Positions 1 through 6,267 of a stretch of 9,976 nt of DNA are shown here, in pieces. A program made the translations under genes and the position numbers. The notes beneath the pieces are model-generated. The model saw only the letters and a program-made list of their open reading frames with translations, did no database searches and was not told the origin of the DNA. Each line of letters begins with the position of its first letter. Within the stretch, counting starts at the first letter, position 1. Source of the DNA: Nitrososphaerota archaeon (GTDB lineage Archaea > Thermoproteota > Nitrososphaeria > Nitrososphaerales > UBA183); NCBI GenBank assembly GCA_029785235.1, contig JAFMAA010000036.1:1-9976 (forward strand), read 5' to 3'.

Positions 1-68
1 GAGTGACCAAGAGCCCACGCCCGACGGTATTCCTTCAAGATGTCTCTGACTACAGGATTCTGAGCCAA
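1..68 (-). CDS. N-terminal fragment of probable M32 carboxypeptidase
   Basis: An open frame runs leftward off the window edge. Its only usable start is a TTG at 66-68, because an in-frame TAA lies upstream at about position 100. The visible residues include NPVVRDILKEYRRAWALGH. This matches my memory of the N-terminus of archaeal M32 (Taq-type) carboxypeptidases such as the Pyrococcus enzyme, which opens with a similar KYRRIWA-x-x-HA helix. M32 enzymes are cytoplasmic zinc peptidases that remove single residues from peptide C-termini; their HExxH motif would lie outside this window. An A/T box at 97-104, about 32 bases upstream, would give a very short leader. Only about 22 residues are visible, so coding is fairly likely and the family call tentative. 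Confidence 0.5.
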   Translation of the reverse strand, partial: MAQNPVVRDILKEYRRAWALGH

Positions 69-96
69 AGTTGTTCCAACGGTCCATCCCCTGGCC

Positions 97-104
97 TTTT
101 ATGT
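97..104. promoter_or_regulatory. Shared A/T box of a divergent promoter
   Basis: TTTTATGT on the plus strand reads ACATAAAA on the minus strand. It sits about 32 bases from the minus-strand TTG at 68 and about 50 from the plus-strand GTG at 152. It is a better fit as the TATA element of the minus-strand gene. The plus gene would then need a leader of about 25 bases. No other A/T-rich element lies between the two starts. Confidence 0.45.
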
Positions 105-151
105 TTGCCAGGACAGGAAGGTTCTAGTCCAGGTCGGAGTTCTGGGCTGGT

Positions 152-697
152 GTGACACCTGAAGACCAGGAGACCTGGGAGAGAGCGCTCATCCGGTTCA
201 GGCAGGAGAAGGATGAGTTCTTCAGGTCAGACCCAGCTTCGCCCTTCCCACCAAAGACGAGGCTTGCTTTCCTAGGCCTGCACTACTTCGACCCTGACCA
301 TGGCTATCGATTCGAAGCGAGGTTGCAGAGGTCCCCCAGCCCTGAAGGGGTGGTCATGGGAACCAGCAAAGGGACCCGCCAACTCTTCAACACGGTGGGG
401 TACTTCGACCTATCGATGGGAAGAGAGTACTTCAGGGTCAGCGTTTACCAGTCAGCTGAGCGCCTCGAACCCAGCCTATTCATTCCATTCAGAGATGCGA
501 CCTCTGGGAAGGAGAGCTACGGGGCCGCCCGCTACCTGGACCTTGAGGTTGAGCACGACGACGAATACGCGGTCGACTTCAACTACGCGTACAACCCATA
601 TTGCGCCTATTCCGACGATTACGTCTGTCCCCTCCCACCACAGGAGAACTGGCTCAAGGTCGCGGTGAAAGCCGGCGAACGGAAGTTCCACGACTGA
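152..697 (+). CDS. DUF1684 family protein
   Basis: This 181-residue protein carries the DUF1684 hallmarks. The segment FRDATSGKESYGAARYLDLE lies at about 113-132. A C-terminal block at about 142-168 contains DFNYAYNP, CAYSDDYVCPLPP and ENWL. The family is found in bacteria and some archaea and has no established biochemical function that I know of. No signal peptide or membrane segment is visible, so a cytoplasmic location is likely. The cysteines at 151 and 159 fall in the conserved block and could matter functionally, which is inference. GTG at 152 is the start because no better in-frame codon lies nearby; a weak purine stretch (GGTCGGAG, 132-139) precedes it. It diverges from the carboxypeptidase fragment and converges with the RNase H-like gene. 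Confidence 0.85.
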   Translation: MTPEDQETWERALIRFRQEKDEFFRSDPASPFPPKTRLAFLGLHYFDPDHGYRFEARLQRSPSPEGVVMGTSKGTRQLFNTVGYFDLSMGREYFRVSVYQSAERLEPSLFIPFRDATSGKESYGAARYLDLEVEHDDEYAVDFNYAYNPYCAYSDDYVCPLPPQENWLKVAVKAGERKFHD

Positions 698-764
698 CAG
701 CCGTGGTTACGTCAGACAGATCAGGACATACTAACAGCGGGCAAATCTGTCCCAGACTGCGACC

Positions 765-1178
765 TTAGCTTCCTTCTGGCGTCTTCAGGAGGTTGACATA
801 CTCTGTGACCACCTGATGAGCCGGGTTGGACTGCAGGGCTTCTAGCCTGACCTTGGGGTGCACGCGCAAGGCTCCCCGTAACTTCTGAAGAAGCTCGCTT
901 GGGTTCCTTACCCGGTCTCTCCGCGCTTCGGAGACCACAGACTCGTGGTCACACACCACGGTGAAACGGCCGAGGGATCCAAGTTCTTCTATCGCAAAGA
1001 GTATCGCCAAGACTTCTGCGTCATCGCTTTCCTGGGCTTCTACACGTCTCACGTTCCTCCTGCCACCACCCTCGACCACATAGCCGACGTAGGCCTCCCG
1101 CCGGAGCGACGGATCATGCATGTTCAGTATCTTCGCATCGACATAGACCCTGAGGCCCCTGCGTCCGGGAATCTGCAA
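765..1178 (-). CDS. RNase H-fold (RNase HI-like) protein
   Basis: The 137 residues follow the RNase HI plan. A first beta strand carries D14 (VYVDAK), a helix carries E55 (DDAEVLAILFAIEEL), and a strand end carries D77 (VVCDHES). These correspond to the first three catalytic acids of RNase HI, which cuts RNA in RNA-DNA hybrids using two metal ions. The C-terminal helix reads NPAHQVVTEYV (118-128), with His121 where classical enzymes have a fourth Asp; some RNase H-like domains show this change. The protein is compact and lacks a hybrid-binding domain. The start is a TTG at 1178, since an in-frame TGA lies four codons upstream and no ATG precedes the first strand. The fold is well supported; nuclease activity is uncertain because of the fourth residue. 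Confidence 0.72.
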   Translation of the reverse strand: MQIPGRRGLRVYVDAKILNMHDPSLRREAYVGYVVEGGGRRNVRRVEAQESDDAEVLAILFAIEELGSLGRFTVVCDHESVVSEARRDRVRNPSELLQKLRGALRVHPKVRLEALQSNPAHQVVTEYVNLLKTPEGS

Positions 1179-1210
1179 GATGTTTCAAGCTCCCAGAGCC
1201 CGTGCCCCAC

Positions 1211-1218
1211 TTAAATAA
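1211..1218 (+). promoter_or_regulatory. TATA box of the DUF973 gene, leaderless start
   Basis: TTAAATAA is centred about 25 bases ahead of the ATG at 1240. Archaeal transcription starts about 25 bases past the TATA centre, so the mRNA should begin at the start codon. The same A/T stretch could serve the divergent RNase H-like gene, whose TTG is about 36 bases away on the other side. Confidence 0.7.
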
Positions 1219-1239
1219 CTCAGGTCGCCGTTACGACCT

Positions 1240-2082
1240 ATGACCTCGGAAGCCCTTTCCGAGCCATCTGCTCAGGCGCCAGTAGACGCCCTCGGCGCTT
1301 CTGCCCTGCAGAAGATGATCTGGTTTGGCGTGCTGCAACTCGCGGGGGTGGCGGTCGGGTGGGTTGCCAGCTTCTATGTCTTCGGAACCGTGTTCTCAAA
1401 CCTCGCCGCCTTCGGCGCAGTCAACAGTGTGACTTCGGCCCAGACGACGATGGTCTTCGAACCAGTGTTCCGAGGGTTGTCTTTCGTCATACCAGTCGCT
1501 GGCGGAGTTCAGATCGTAGCGTTGATAATCCTCGCCACCAGCTTCTGGCAGCTCCGGAAGGTCGACCGCAAGTTTTCTGTGCCGTCTTTCTTCATGATTG
1601 TCGCGATGATAGGCGGCGGGTTGGCCGTACTTGGGCTGATCCCGTTCCTCGCATCCATCGGGATCATCATAACACAGGCTCCGGCTGTGTCCTCGCCCAG
1701 CGCCTCGGCGGCTTTCTCATCCGCTTTGGCCTTCCTGATTGTTGCCTCCCTCTTGCTCGCTGTCGGGGGGCTACTGACCCTAATCGGACTCATCGGGGGT
1801 CAGATTCTGGGCCTCTGGAGGGCGGGGAACAGGTACAAAGAGACATTGTTGAAGTTGGGTGCAATCTTCGCCATCATTCCATTCCTCAACTTGATCGCAC
1901 CGGTGCTGGTCATAGTCGGCGCTAACCAGGTGAGAAACAGGCTCAGGGTTGGTACCGACCGAGGTCGGGGAACACTTCTGACTGCCTCAAGGCGGGGGGA
2001 CGGTTCATCCACATCCTATCTCCTCTCCCTAGTAGAGAAGGCGCTTGACATGGCTGCCGGGAAGGGAGAAGTGGCTGCCTGA
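1240..2082 (+). CDS. DUF973 family membrane protein
   Basis: This 280-residue protein has about five hydrophobic segments, near residues 26-57, 81-104, 112-145, 160-191 and 203-228. The last is followed by a basic stretch (NQVRNRLR). The layout and the motif KLGAIFAIIPFLNLIAPVLVIVG match DUF973, an archaeal membrane family of unknown function. A non-conserved hydrophilic N-terminus (1-25) precedes the first helix. The end is unusual: DUF973 proteins normally stop soon after the last helix. Here about 50 soluble residues follow, and an open frame continues directly beyond the TGA (next entry). The ATG is supported by a TATA box 25 bases upstream. It begins a plus-strand run that continues into the YgjP-like peptidase. 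Confidence 0.82.
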   Translation: MTSEALSEPSAQAPVDALGASALQKMIWFGVLQLAGVAVGWVASFYVFGTVFSNLAAFGAVNSVTSAQTTMVFEPVFRGLSFVIPVAGGVQIVALIILATSFWQLRKVDRKFSVPSFFMIVAMIGGGLAVLGLIPFLASIGIIITQAPAVSSPSASAAFSSALAFLIVASLLLAVGGLLTLIGLIGGQILGLWRAGNRYKETLLKLGAIFAIIPFLNLIAPVLVIVGANQVRNRLRVGTDRGRGTLLTASRRGDGSSTSYLLSLVEKALDMAAGKGEVAA

Positions 2083-2310
2083 GTGGTGGCATCCAAAGAC
2101 GCACAGGAGCAGGCCTTCAGAATCTTCGGTAGGCCCGTCGGAGAACACACGCACATTACGTGTGAGGAACAACCCACTGAAGCGGCCAGAACTTCGGGAT
2201 TGTTCCAGGTCGTCAGCTCGACCGACCTCGGCTCGCGCTATATCCAGACCCTGGCGCGGCTGGGCTCTAGCAAATCTATTGGCAACTTGAAATCCGACCC
2301 ATCTAGCTGA
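2083..2310 (+). CDS. Small unidentified ORF, in frame after the DUF973 stop
   Basis: A GTG immediately follows the TGA of the DUF973 gene and is in the same frame. It opens 75 codons ending in TGA at 2308-2310, only 14 bases before the TTG of the peptidase gene. Third codon positions are mostly G or C, as in the neighbouring genes, which favours real or recently real coding sequence. The product is hydrophilic, with one Cys (in ITCEEQ), and has no motif I recognise. Three readings are possible: a small coupled gene started by GTG, a C-terminal part of the DUF973 protein cut off by a nonsense mutation, or an untranslated spacer. The exact head-to-tail frame continuity makes the second worth testing. 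Confidence 0.35.
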   Translation: MVASKDAQEQAFRIFGRPVGEHTHITCEEQPTEAARTSGLFQVVSSTDLGSRYIQTLARLGSSKSIGNLKSDPSS

Positions 2311-2324
2311 AAGGCCGGGACAGA

Positions 2325-3011
2325 TTGCCATACTTCAAACTCGGTCCGAACTCGGTGGAGTATTCGGTTGTAAGAGGGACAAGCCACAGGTACACTTACT
2401 TTCGCTTCCGACCAAATCTGACGCTGGAGGTGGTGCTCCCCAGGGGGAGGTCGGTGGACGTCGAGAGGGCTATCAGAGGCAAGGCATCATGGTTGCTGAA
2501 AGAGTACGAGCGGATGTCGATGACAAAGTCAATCTTGCATGCGGACACCGTGATGATAGGCGGCATAATGCTCAGGGCCGTGTTCCACGACCACACTGCG
2601 GACATGCTGGTCCCGGACATCTCCCGGGGGGTGGTGGATGTCTATACTGACGACCGAAGGAGGTTCAAGGAGCTCGTCCGGAGGTGGTTCCTTCGCGAGA
2701 CGTCCGCCTACGTCGTGCGGAAGGTGGCCGAATTGGCACCGAGGGTAGGCGCGAAGCCGACCCAGGTGGACGTAAGGGAGATGGGCAAGTGGGGTTACTG
2801 CACTAGAAGCGGAAGGCTTTCATTCAGCTGGCAGCTCATAGCCCTCCCGGATCGACTAAGGGTGTATGTGGTCCTCCACGAACTCACCCACCTACTCGAG
2901 TTCAATCACTCAGTCGCCTTCAGAAGAAGGCTCGGCGCTGTCCTCCATGACTTTCGAGACCTGGAGAAGGAGTTGGATTTCTTCGCCCCCTACGACAGGT
3001 TCGCGCCCTGA
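2325..3011 (+). CDS. YgjP-type zinc metallopeptidase (DUF45, COG1451)
   Basis: This 228-residue protein matches the YgjP/WLM-type predicted metal-dependent hydrolases. The N-terminal half (about 12-65) is a beta-rich region with the usual RFRPNLTLEVVLPRG-like stretch. The C-terminal half carries MGKWGYCTRSGRLSFSWQL (153-171) followed by the zinc site HELTH (185-189) and H195 in EFNHS. His185, His189 and His195 would bind zinc, and Glu186 would activate water. Family members are single-domain, cytoplasmic and of unknown substrate; bacterial genomes often place them near restriction or translation genes, which is not seen here. The start is a TTG; a TAG lies upstream in frame and no ATG precedes the conserved region. 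It lies 14 bases after the small ORF and may share its transcript. Confidence 0.85.
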   Translation: MPYFKLGPNSVEYSVVRGTSHRYTYFRFRPNLTLEVVLPRGRSVDVERAIRGKASWLLKEYERMSMTKSILHADTVMIGGIMLRAVFHDHTADMLVPDISRGVVDVYTDDRRRFKELVRRWFLRETSAYVVRKVAELAPRVGAKPTQVDVREMGKWGYCTRSGRLSFSWQLIALPDRLRVYVVLHELTHLLEFNHSVAFRRRLGAVLHDFRDLEKELDFFAPYDRFAP

Positions 3012-3045
3012 CTCCACGCCCCGAGCGGCGGGGGTCATCGCTCGT

Positions 3046-3222
3046 TCAGTTGCTCTGCTCCTGCTTTCTGAACTTCCGCCTGTTTCTGAGGCTGATGGCG
3101 ACGTAGAGTACGAAGATGGCAGCGACGACCACGGGGCTGGCGAAGAGCCTGAAGTATACAAGCGCGACTACAATCGCTGCTATGACCGGGAGGGTGATGA
3201 GGAGCTTGGCTCTCGGAGACAT
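3046..3222 (-). CDS. Small two-helix membrane protein, 58 residues
   Basis: This short ORF opens with ATG (MSPRAKLLITLPVIAAI) and has two hydrophobic stretches, about residues 7-24 and 28-44, separated by a short turn near FRLFASP. It ends in a strongly basic tail (LRNRRKFRKQEQ). This is the layout of a small helical-hairpin membrane protein with a cytoplasmic basic tail by the positive-inside rule. No family is recognised. Codons are G/C-rich in third position like the neighbours. An A/T box (3251-3257) about 32 bases upstream of the ATG supports this start. The gene converges on the peptidase gene, with 34 bases between stops, and diverges from the aldo/keto reductase. Confidence 0.65.
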   Translation of the reverse strand: MSPRAKLLITLPVIAAIVVALVYFRLFASPVVVAAIFVLYVAISLRNRRKFRKQEQSN

Positions 3223-3250
3223 CCGGGACGCCCATGGGTGCTTGGCCGTG

Positions 3251-3257
3251 ATAAAAA
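3251..3257 (-). promoter_or_regulatory. A/T box for the small membrane protein
   Basis: TTTTTAT on the minus strand, centred about 32 bases before the ATG at 3222, fits an archaeal TATA element with a leader of only a few bases. It is the only A/T-rich stretch in the immediate upstream sequence. Confidence 0.45.
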
Positions 3258-3293
3258 CTCTGAAGGCAACACCTGAGAGCGGTTCGGCGCCAG

Positions 3294-3300
3294 ATTAATA
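3294..3300 (+). promoter_or_regulatory. A/T box for the aldo/keto reductase
   Basis: ATTAATA, centred about 31 bases ahead of the ATG at 3328, would start transcription within about six bases of the start codon. The intervening sequence has no clear Shine-Dalgarno site. Confidence 0.5.
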
Positions 3301-3327
3301 CGCGTCACAATCCAGAGGCTCCCAATC

Positions 3328-4308
3328 ATGAAGTATAGACGGCTCGGCAGCGCTGGAATCAAACTCAGCGAACTTTCGCTTGGTGCCTGGGTAACCTACG
3401 GCGGGCAGGTGGGTGAAGAGATGGCGGCGAAGTGCATGTCGAAGGCCTTCAGCCTAGGCGTGAACTTCTTCGACAACGCCGAGGCGTATGCGGGAGGGAA
3501 CGCCGAGACCGTGATGGGCAACGTCATAAAGAAGCTTGGATGGATGAGATCCGACATAGTAATCTCAAGTAAGGTCTTCTGGGGAGGGGACGGCCCCAAC
3601 GACACAGGCCTTTCGAGTAAGCACATCTACGAAGCCTGTAGGAAATCGTTGAAACGTTTGCAACTCGACTACCTAGACCTATTCTTCTGCCATCGCCCGG
3701 ACCCGAATACGCCCATAGAAGAGACGGTCAGGGCCATGGACGACCTCGTGCACCAGGGTCTGGTGCTCTACTGGGGGACGTCTGAATGGAGCGCAGCAGA
3801 TATTATGCGCGCTCACGGGGTCGCGAAGGAGCTGGGGCTTACTCCTCCGCAGATGGAACAGCCGCAGTACAACATGATTCATCGTGAACGCGTGGAGAAA
3901 GAGTACCTCCCCCTCTATAGAGAGATAGGCCTGGGCACTACGATCTGGAGTCCCCTCGCCTCGGGCCTGCTTAGTGGTAAATACAACGCAGGAATCCCTC
4001 CTGGGAGCAGGGCTTCCCTCGACGATTACAGGTGGCTCAGAGAAGAGGTCATCACTCCAGCGAACATCGAGAAGGTCAAAGCCCTCGAGCCCATCGCAAA
4101 GGAGCTCGGTTGCACGATGGCACAATTCGCGTTAGCTTGGTCGAGGAAGAACGATAACGTGAGCACCGTCATGACCGGTGCCACTAAACCTGAGCAGGTA
4201 GAGGAGAACATGGCGTCGTTGGACTTCGTTTCCGCCCTGAAGCCAGACGTGATGGAGCGCATCGACAGGGTCCTCCAGAACAAGCCAGATCTGGGGACCA
4301 GCGACTAG
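3328..4308 (+). CDS. Aldo/keto reductase, Kv-beta/YghZ-like (AKR)
   Basis: The 326 residues form a complete AKR (beta/alpha)8 barrel. The expected catalytic tetrad is visible: D49 and Y54 in FFDNAEAYAGG, K82 in ISSKVFW, and H122 in FFCHRPDP. The NADPH phosphate-binding region is the TGATKPEQVEENM segment near residues 285-300. The start (MKYRRLGSAGIKLSELSLG) and the WSPLASGLLSGKYN segment resemble the AKR6/Kv-beta and YghZ group. These reduce aldehydes or ketones with NADPH in the cytoplasm; the natural substrate cannot be read from sequence. Length is normal for the family. It is transcribed alone from its own promoter. Family assignment is firm, substrate unknown. Confidence 0.93.
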   Translation: MKYRRLGSAGIKLSELSLGAWVTYGGQVGEEMAAKCMSKAFSLGVNFFDNAEAYAGGNAETVMGNVIKKLGWMRSDIVISSKVFWGGDGPNDTGLSSKHIYEACRKSLKRLQLDYLDLFFCHRPDPNTPIEETVRAMDDLVHQGLVLYWGTSEWSAADIMRAHGVAKELGLTPPQMEQPQYNMIHRERVEKEYLPLYREIGLGTTIWSPLASGLLSGKYNAGIPPGSRASLDDYRWLREEVITPANIEKVKALEPIAKELGCTMAQFALAWSRKNDNVSTVMTGATKPEQVEENMASLDFVSALKPDVMERIDRVLQNKPDLGTSD

Positions 4309-4604
4309 GCTGGATGCCTGCGACACCACGTCGACCAAGCTCGACGTGAAGGAGTTCGTACCCATGACACGCAGCTGCCTGCCTGGAATGAATGGGTTGC
4401 TTCTAGCGTCTTCACCGGACTGAAGCCAGGGGAGTTGAGGAAAGACTTTGGCATCTCAGGGAGCACATGAGCCCTATAACAGTCGTATGGCTCGCCTAGA
4501 GCGGTGGACTATCTCGGAGCTAGAGACAGCACCTCCGCTGCCTGCCGAGTGCTTCACGGTGCACAAGTCGGAGACTGGTGGACTGATTGCTGGTCCGCTT
4601 CGGG
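4309..4604. pseudogene. Gene-free 296 bases with possible decayed HTH gene
   Basis: No intact gene is visible between the convergent aldo/keto reductase and ParB-like genes. Plus-strand pieces in different frames look protein-like. About 4400-4470 reads FTGLKPGELRKDFGISGST, which resembles the first helices of a helix-turn-helix domain. About 4487-4510, in another frame, reads MARLERWTISELE, like the recognition-helix and wing side. Stops (TGA at 4468-4470, TAA at 4477-4479) separate them. This could be a frameshifted relic of a regulator or chance. The second piece, if translated from the ATG at 4487, would be 46 residues and overlap the ParB-like gene end by 23 bases. No RNA gene was recognised. 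Confidence 0.25.
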
Positions 4605-5507
4605 TCAGGCGTAGCGCTGCTGCCTGAGCCAGGAGTGTATGGCGAGGGTGGCCACCGCCTCCATGGTGGTGTTCCTCTCTTCGGCCGCCTTGCGAAGGCC
4701 ATCGGCGACCCTCGGGTCAAGAAGGACTTCCAGCTTGACTGCATGGAGATATGTGGCTTCCTTCTTGATGTCCTCCATGGGACGCTGTGGGGCCATGACA
4801 AAGTGGCTGACCACGTTCTCTGCCTCGGGACTAGTCAGGGGCGCGATGGTCTCCGCCAGTTCCTTCAGTTGAGTCGCCCTCTCTCTTCGAGGGAGCTCTT
4901 GGACGGTGGCCGCCTCCTCGGCTCGGTGAAGGAACGTCGCATGCCTCACTGGCAGGACACCTTCCTTCCTCTCCCTGGGAAGGGGGGCTTGCTTCACCGT
5001 GATGTCAGCTCTTGTCTCGCGCCTGATGTTCCGTACTGCCTCGACCGCGTTCATCCTGTCATCCACATATTTTCTCGATTTGCCTAGGGCCCTGGCGACC
5101 TGCTCTGATGTGCCATAGGCGCGCGGGTTCACCTTCTTCAGCGCTAGAATCGCATCATACTCCTCCTCAGGTTCGATTTCCCTCCTCTGTATGTTCTCAA
5201 CTAGTGATACTATGATTGCTTCCTCGTCAGTCATGGGCCTGACTATCGACGGAATCTTCTTGAGCCCCGCGATCTTTGATGCTTCAAACCGCCGCGACCC
5301 GACGACCAGCTCGTATCTTCCGCCGATGGGGCGGACAAGGACAGGTTCAAGAATACCTTTCTCCTTCACCGAGTCTACCAAATCTCCCACGTCTCCAGGG
5401 GACTTGCGGACGTTGGTCTTCCCGACGAAGAGCTTCGATATCTCGACCGACATTACGCTCCCGGTTTGCTCCTTCCAGTTCTCCTGAGATGAACTGAACT
5501 TCACCAT
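4605..5507 (-). CDS. ParB-like protein with ribbon-helix-helix-like C-terminus
   Basis: The 300 residues contain a ParB/Srx N-terminal domain (about 20-110). Its ParB box is GSRRFEA (70-76), corresponding to GERR, followed by ENIQR (104-108). These form the CTP-binding pocket of ParB clamps. A helix-turn-helix follows at about 133-155 ([20 protein letters not shown]). Residues about 257-296 ([20 protein letters not shown] onward) look like a ribbon-helix-helix domain rather than the usual ParB dimer domain. ParB proteins bind centromere sites and work with ParA in segregation; no ParA is present here, so a role as a stand-alone DNA-binding protein or chromosome organiser is possible. ATG 5507 gives the longest form; ATG 5453 (MSVEISKLF), preceded by GGGAG, is where the conserved domain begins and may be the true start. 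Confidence 0.82.
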   Translation of the reverse strand: MVKFSSSQENWKEQTGSVMSVEISKLFVGKTNVRKSPGDVGDLVDSVKEKGILEPVLVRPIGGRYELVVGSRRFEASKIAGLKKIPSIVRPMTDEEAIIVSLVENIQRREIEPEEEYDAILALKKVNPRAYGTSEQVARALGKSRKYVDDRMNAVEAVRNIRRETRADITVKQAPLPRERKEGVLPVRHATFLHRAEEAATVQELPRRERATQLKELAETIAPLTSPEAENVVSHFVMAPQRPMEDIKKEATYLHAVKLEVLLDPRVADGLRKAAEERNTTMEAVATLAIHSWLRQQRYA

Positions 5508-5577
5508 GGAGGTCGAAAGTCAAGGGTTCGCGGCTCCTCTTAAGACTATCCAGCCGCCTCGCACAGGACGCCTTCGG

Positions 5578-5585
5578 TTTTATAT
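5578..5585. promoter_or_regulatory. Divergent TATA box between parB-like gene and msrB
   Basis: TTTTATAT reads ATATAAAA on the other strand, so it is a good TATA element both ways. On the plus strand its centre is about 27 bases ahead of ATG 5609, giving a leaderless msrB mRNA. On the minus strand it would start transcription near 5555, leaving a leader of about 48 bases to ATG 5507. A second weak minus-strand candidate, the palindrome TCTTAAGA at 5538-5545, lies about 34 bases before ATG 5507. Confidence 0.6.
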
Positions 5586-5608
5586 TCGGGGTTCCCGTTC
5601 CCTGGTTG

Positions 5609-6019
5609 ATGCTCACGAAGGAGGAGATGGAGAAGAAGAAGGCGCAGTTGGATCGGGAAGCGGTGAACGTCTGCTTCCTCAAGGGGACTGAAGCGCCTTT
5701 CACAGGCAAGTACTGGGACAGTCACGATGCCGGGACCTACCACTGCGTAGTCTGCGGCACCCCGCTCTTCAGCTCGGACACCAAATTCGAGTCTGGCACA
5801 GGCTGGCCCAGCTTCTTCCGACCGGTCTCCGACGGTGTTATCAAGGAAGAGACAGACCGCAGCTTCGGAATGACCAGGACCGAGATTTCGTGTGCCAATT
5901 GCGGCGTCCATCTGGGCCACGTCTTTGACGACGGTCCCAGGCCGACCGGGCTGCGCTACTGCATAAACTCGGCGGCCTTGGAGTTCAGAAAGCAGAGGCC
6001 AGACGAAGGCGGGCCGTAG
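5609..6019 (+). CDS. msrB: Peptide-methionine (R)-S-oxide reductase MsrB
   Basis: This 136-residue protein reduces the R-epimer of methionine sulfoxide in proteins, repairing oxidative damage in the cytoplasm. It shows the zinc site C46/C49 (CVVCG) and C95/C98 (CANCG). The substrate-binding signature is [10 protein letters not shown] (63-72), with HLGHVF (101-106). The catalytic cysteine is C118 in [11 protein letters not shown]. Length is typical for single-domain MsrB. A TTG lies directly before the ATG, but the ATG is 27 bases from the TATA centre, so I take the ATG. No MsrA is fused or adjacent. It diverges from the ParB-like gene, and the two probably share a promoter region without a functional link. 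Confidence 0.95.
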   Translation: MLTKEEMEKKKAQLDREAVNVCFLKGTEAPFTGKYWDSHDAGTYHCVVCGTPLFSSDTKFESGTGWPSFFRPVSDGVIKEETDRSFGMTRTEISCANCGVHLGHVFDDGPRPTGLRYCINSAALEFRKQRPDEGGP

Positions 6020-6167
6020 GCACCTCTGACGCGGCAACGAGCCTCCTGCTGTGGGCAGGCGACGACAGTAGTCTGACGCGCCTCAATCCATCCAGAGACC
6101 CCTAGTTAATTGGTTTGACAATCAGCGAATAAGTACCGAAGAGTTCATCGGCAGTCAACGATGTAGA

Positions 6168-6198
6168 TAGCCAGAGACGGCGCTAGGAAGTCTGGCTA
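6168..6198. repeat. 8-bp inverted repeat before the HExxE gene
   Basis: TAGCCAGA (6168-6175) and TCTGGCTA (6191-6198) are perfect inverted copies with a 15-base spacer. The right arm abuts an A/T box (TAAATTT, 6197-6203) and the palindrome that follows. It may be a hairpin in a transcript or a two-site operator. It lies within the 6020-6267 intergenic region, which is more A/T-rich than its surroundings and contains no gene I can support. Confidence 0.45.
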
Positions 6199-6200
6199 AA

Positions 6201-6214
6201 TTTGGTTAACCAAA
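6201..6214. promoter_or_regulatory. Perfect 14-bp palindrome, probable operator
   Basis: TTTGGTTAACCAAA is identical to its reverse complement. It overlaps the A/T box TAAATTT (6197-6203) and lies about 55 bases ahead of ATG 6268. A dimeric repressor bound here would block TBP/TFB, which is inference. A related half-site, TTGGTT, recurs at 6110-6115 inside ATTG-N6-CAAT (6109-6122). Confidence 0.5.
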
Positions 6215-6267
6215 AAGGGATGCCGTTTTGACAGCCTATCCCTTAGGGCCGTTCCACGGGGGATTTT

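Noticed and set aside
716..750. Inverted repeat ACAGAT...ATCTGT between the convergent DUF1684 and RNase H-like genes as a terminator.
   Set aside because: Only six base pairs with a long loop and no T-run; too weak to call.
2029..2331. A 100-codon minus-strand frame opposite the DUF973 gene end.
   Set aside because: It is antisense to better-supported coding, has no recognisable motif and no promoter box, and looks like a shadow.
4430..4480. GAGGAAAGAC resembling a conserved RNase P RNA segment.
   Set aside because: The remaining conserved blocks (such as the 3' ACAGAA region) are not found nearby, and the space to the ParB-like gene is too short.
6020..6267. A tRNA gene or attachment site in the A/T-rich gap.
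   Set aside because: No T-loop consensus or cloverleaf, and no matching direct repeat on the far side of the phage-type gene.
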